This document shows positions 60,407-64,000 of a DNA stretch of 64,000 bases, piece by piece (the stretch's first letter is position 1; each line of letters starts with the position of its first letter). This DNA comes from Arachis hypogaea. Lineage: Eukaryota > Streptophyta > Magnoliopsida > Fabales > Fabaceae. Below the pieces are notes generated by a model. That model saw nothing but the letters and a program-made list of their open reading frames with translations, did not search any database and was not told where the DNA came from. The stretch spans positions 122,317,192 through 122,381,191 of the forward strand of contig NC_092055.1 of NCBI RefSeq assembly GCF_003086295.3, read 5' to 3'. The translations under genes were made by a program, and so were the position numbers.

Positions 60407-63400
60407 TTAGAGTTTCTTAGGTAGATCATATGTCTTTTTAAGAAACTTAGAGGCTATTTCATCGTTTCTATAGCATAGAACACGTAATAACGTGTTTGGT
60501 TCAGATGGATCCCACTGGCCAGAAGTTGGAGGTAATGGAAGCCTAGACCTTGCAGAGGATTTATATGTCTCCAGGGTTACTCGTCTAAACCGCTCTATAA
60601 TGGTCTCTGTGTCAGTTCTGAAAAGGGGAAGGATAGATCTCACAGTAGTTGAAAACTTGTCTATTAATTCAGAAGGCAAGCCATCCCCATTTGCCCAAAA
60701 TAGTTCCTTAAGAAATTTGAAATCATCCTCGATGATCTGAGAGTCCTTCCGGGAAAAAGCACGGGATGGACCACCAGCAAGCAATACAAGCAAGAATCCA
60801 TCAAAGGAAGCTCTCATTATTTCAGTGATAAGACGGGTGCGGATTCTTTCATGAACAGTGTCTGAAACAAACATCAGCTTCCGCTCAAGTTCCTGGAGAA
60901 ATGGCTCAATCCTGGAAGATGATGGATCCCCAATATATAAACCATCCCATAAAACCTGTCTAAGATCATGAAAGACAATTCTATATGCCACTGCCTCACA
61001 TAGTTGTTGAATTCCTTCTAGACAAGCTGCTGGAGACAATTCAAACTTTTTCGCTAATCCATTTGAAAAATCCTCTACTTGAGCAGATTCAGAGTTCCGT
61101 AAAAGTGTAATTATTCTTTTTTCCAGGACATCAAATTCACCCAGGATCCATTGCAAAGTATTTATACGCACACAGAGTTGTGGTATCCCAGAAGAGCTAT
61201 CCCCATTTGTTGCTACCTGAGGATTTCGCTTCTGGGAATTGGGAGATTTTTCCTTTTTCTTCCCAAAGCCTTGAAACTTTGACTCCATGGTGCATCTGGT
61301 CAATGCTGGCATTGTTGGAACAAATGAATTTCGTGATCCTGAATAGAAGAACAAAAAACAATAGTTATTAAGGATGTCAAATTTCACGGCTCAACCATTA
61401 AATTTCAAATATCATAATACCGCATCCAGATTTTGCTTTGGTAACATAGTACTGAAGGCATCTGTCAAGGCCAGCCATCACTTCAGGAAGCAAAGCAGGA
61501 TGCATCGGTATTGGGAGCTGAAAGTATGCATCCAAAGTTTCATTCATGATCCGCAAAACTTCAACAGCAGATGGAGCATATCCTTCTTGATTTGTTTGTG
61601 CAATCCAATGCTAGGAAATCACAATAAACTGGGTTAGTTTAATTAAATGTAACCAATTTATGCATGATTAGAACAAAAAAAAAAGCAGATGTCATGTACA
61701 CATTGAAAATCATCAATTAGATAAAACATAAAATAAGGAGAGAGCAAACCTCTTGCTGAAGATTTCTATCAACCCACTCCTTCAGTCTGTCTAATCTAGT
61801 CTTAATCCATATTTTCACCAGATTTGCAATTGCAGCTTCAGCCTCATAAGGAGGCATCTCACGGATTATTGCTTTACCACCATCATCACTCTCCACTGAA
61901 TCTTCAACTGCTATCTGCACAAGGTCTTTCTCCAACTGATCGGCGGTTCTCAACACTTGAACAGCATCTGGTGTCAGTTCTGTGATGCCCGATATGAATT
62001 GCTTCAATTCATTCCCATAGCATTGATGAAGGGTGGCAACAGCAAGACCTGCTGCCAAAGGATGCCATCTCTTAAGTATTGGACTAAACACTTGCTTTTC
62101 AGTAACTGCCAAGCTACCTACATCCTTTGCAAGGATGGCAAGGAGTGGGAGAGCATTTGGCTGATTTTTTGATGCTCTCCTGCTTGAGTCTGCTTTCTCC
62201 ATTATCTATAAACAAGCAAAACAAGCACATTTCAGCATAAGTGTGTATCAGAAAATAGAGACAGATAGATAGCTGAAGGATTCAAGTAAAATGATAAATG
62301 TAATCAAGATCACAATTCACAATGTATTATCCAAAACTACACCAAATAACATGGATTCACCTAAGCTTAGTTCTTAGACTGGATAAGTTGCTGGATAAAC
62401 TTAATAGTCTAGCTTTTATAAGAGTAGTAATTTTTCCACTAATAGTCTATCAAGTATGGATACTTACATAGACACGGGATAGAACATAAGACAGGACACA
62501 TTTTAAATTTTAGTTAGACACAAAAAGATGGTGTACATATAAATATAAAGAATTTTTAGATAAATTATAATATCTAGATATTTTATTGATATTAAAGAAC
62601 AAACTAACTTTTTATGTTTAATGTCTTTTTCTAATTATATAAAGTATTTTAGATAATGTTTCCTATTAATAATACATACTATTTCTAAATTCATTTGAAG
62701 AATATAGGTCAAAAATAAGGTTGGATACACCGACTCATAATCCTATTTAGGTGTGTCCAAGCATGTCTGACAAAATATTTTTTGATATTTTATTAAGACA
62801 TAGTTGGACACGTAAGACATGCATGTCAAACAAATGTCATGTCTGAAATGTGTTCAACACGTAAACATGACAACTCAATGAAGCGGTCATGCTTCGTTGC
62901 TAATAGAGTAGCTTTTCCACTTACAGTCACAAAAAACTGTAGTGGTACTGACAATCTAAAACCTGTTTTATAAGATTACAGAAACTCAGCTGAGGTAAGA
63001 CTTTTTTTTTCTTAGGAAAAAGATTCCAATTCTCTTATGTTAAGTATAAATGGCCAATGTCCATGTAACCAAACCATGTGACACTATAAGTCAATTCTAC
63101 CAACTTTTACAATGTGGAAAAGCCAATTACAAACAGTAAGGACTTGCCTGAGCAAAAGCAGTACGTAGTGATGACCTGATGTAAGTATCAATCCTTTCAC
63201 GGGCCACATTGACTTCAGTTCTTCTTCTTCGCCGATACTCAGTAGAAATGTCTTCAACTAAAATTTTAGCTGCTGCAACTCCTAAAGAAACAATTCCCTG
63301 CATGGTCTCAACATTTCCACGGTCAAAAGTTTCATGATATGCAAGCAGCCTTTTCTCAGCCCATCCTAATATTGAAGTCAACGTAGAACTCAAAACTTTG

Positions 63401-64000
63401 GAATATTCTGCATCCTTTGTTGTTTTTGCATCCTTTGCTACTTCAGCTAGCTGGCCATCAGCTGCAGAAAGCAGGTCCAAATCTACCTGTCCGGTCACAA
63501 CAAATCGGTGAAACAAAACCCAAGTAAAACAGAGATTATGGAGTGTCTGGTTCAGTCCAAGGATTCCCCAGGTCTTCTTAATCTGTTCCATTAGTTCATC
63601 AAACTCCTCAATAACTGATGAATCATCGTTAGCATCAAAGCATGACTGCAGCAGCATTTCATAAAGCCTAAGATTCAGAGGAATCCCATCAGCCCAGTGG
63701 CATGAATCAGACCCATCATATGACCTACTTGCAAGCGACATGACAGCACTACGAAGAACCTGCATAGACTCATTGTTCCTCCCAGTTTCTATCGGCCTAT
63801 CCAAAGCCGAATGAACGATCTGCCGTAGACGCTGTGCGGCAGAATTGGACTTATCGACTGGCATGTGTGGATGCAAAATCAGACCGGCCTCCAGAACCTT
63901 CAGTGTCCTCTTCTGCCATTCTTCATACTCCTGCTGATCAGTAAAATCCGAAGACTTGAGCTGCTGCAAAAGCTCAAGCGGAACCACCACAGACTCAATC
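60407..64000 (-). CDS. PATROL1/unc-13-like MUN-domain protein, C-terminal part
   Basis: The gene enters from beyond 64000. Exons 64000-63148, 62205-61750, 61610-61421 and 61338-60407 join in frame and end LPKKL at 60409-60407. Blocks typical of plant DUF810/Munc13-like proteins are LELLQQLKSSDFTDQQEYEE, EKRLLAYHETF, ILVEDISTEYRRRR, SPILKRWHPLAAGLAVATLH, NELKQFISGITELTPDA, YEAEAAIANLVKIWIKTRL, LPALTRC-like, FELSPAACLEGIQQLCEAVA and GGPSRAFSRKDSQIIEDDF. PATROL1 tethers vesicles carrying a proton pump in guard cells; which paralogue this is remains open. The first intron here starts GC (CAG|GCAAGT); the others are GT-AG. Confidence 0.93.

Overview
This is a plant nuclear window, most likely from Arachis (peanut) or a close legume. 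The genes are intron-rich with plant splice sites, there is no operon structure, and the transposon families (MULE transposases paired with plant-mobile-domain genes, FAR1-type transposases paired with Ulp1-like genes, copia and gypsy LTR elements, LINEs) are those I associate with Arachis. The genus is an inference from memory; that it is plant DNA is clear.

Host genes lie mainly at the two ends. On the left are an NFD6-like small organellar protein (2262-2679, minus) and a PTH2-family peptidyl-tRNA hydrolase with a membrane anchor (6981-9948, minus, eight exons). On the right are a one-exon SWIM-RING protein (47840-48595, minus), an RCC1-repeat protein (49995-53322, plus, five exons, one apparently U12-type intron) and the 3' part of a PATROL1/unc-13-like MUN-domain gene (60407-64000, minus, cut by the window edge).

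The middle (about 12-47 kb) is a nest of transposons. MULE copy A has a broken transposase on plus (12574-15170) and a convergent plant-mobile-domain (PMD) gene on minus. That PMD gene runs from 32592 down to 15387 because two other elements sit in its introns: a 12,988-bp MULE at 16938-29925 flanked by the 9-bp duplication TTAATAATA, and a 1,043-bp long-TIR element at 30781-31823. The 13-kb MULE carries an apparently intact FAR1/FRS-type transposase of 770 codons (plus) and a convergent multi-exon Ulp1-like protease gene (minus) with its catalytic residues visible but one upstream stop codon. Four arrays of TGCAAA motifs spaced 22-23 bp lie in its introns and spacers; the array near the left end is inverted relative to the other three. 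MULE copy B (transposase 33298-35901, PMD 36195-38025) follows in tandem and is truncated by a gypsy-type LTR fragment (38026-39755). Next comes a copia pseudogene (39758-45970) split by a 3.4-kb solo-LTR-like insertion.

Other elements include a small copia derivative with two apparently identical 417-bp LTRs and a 5-bp TSD inside an older copia relic (3513-5183), a 2.4-kb CT/GA-rich element that has taken up probable mitochondrial DNA with a tRNA-fMet relic (53826-56273), and a long-TIR element (56541-58975) that contains a second member of the 30781-31823 family. The most unusual structure is the 13-kb MULE with its phased TGCAAA arrays.
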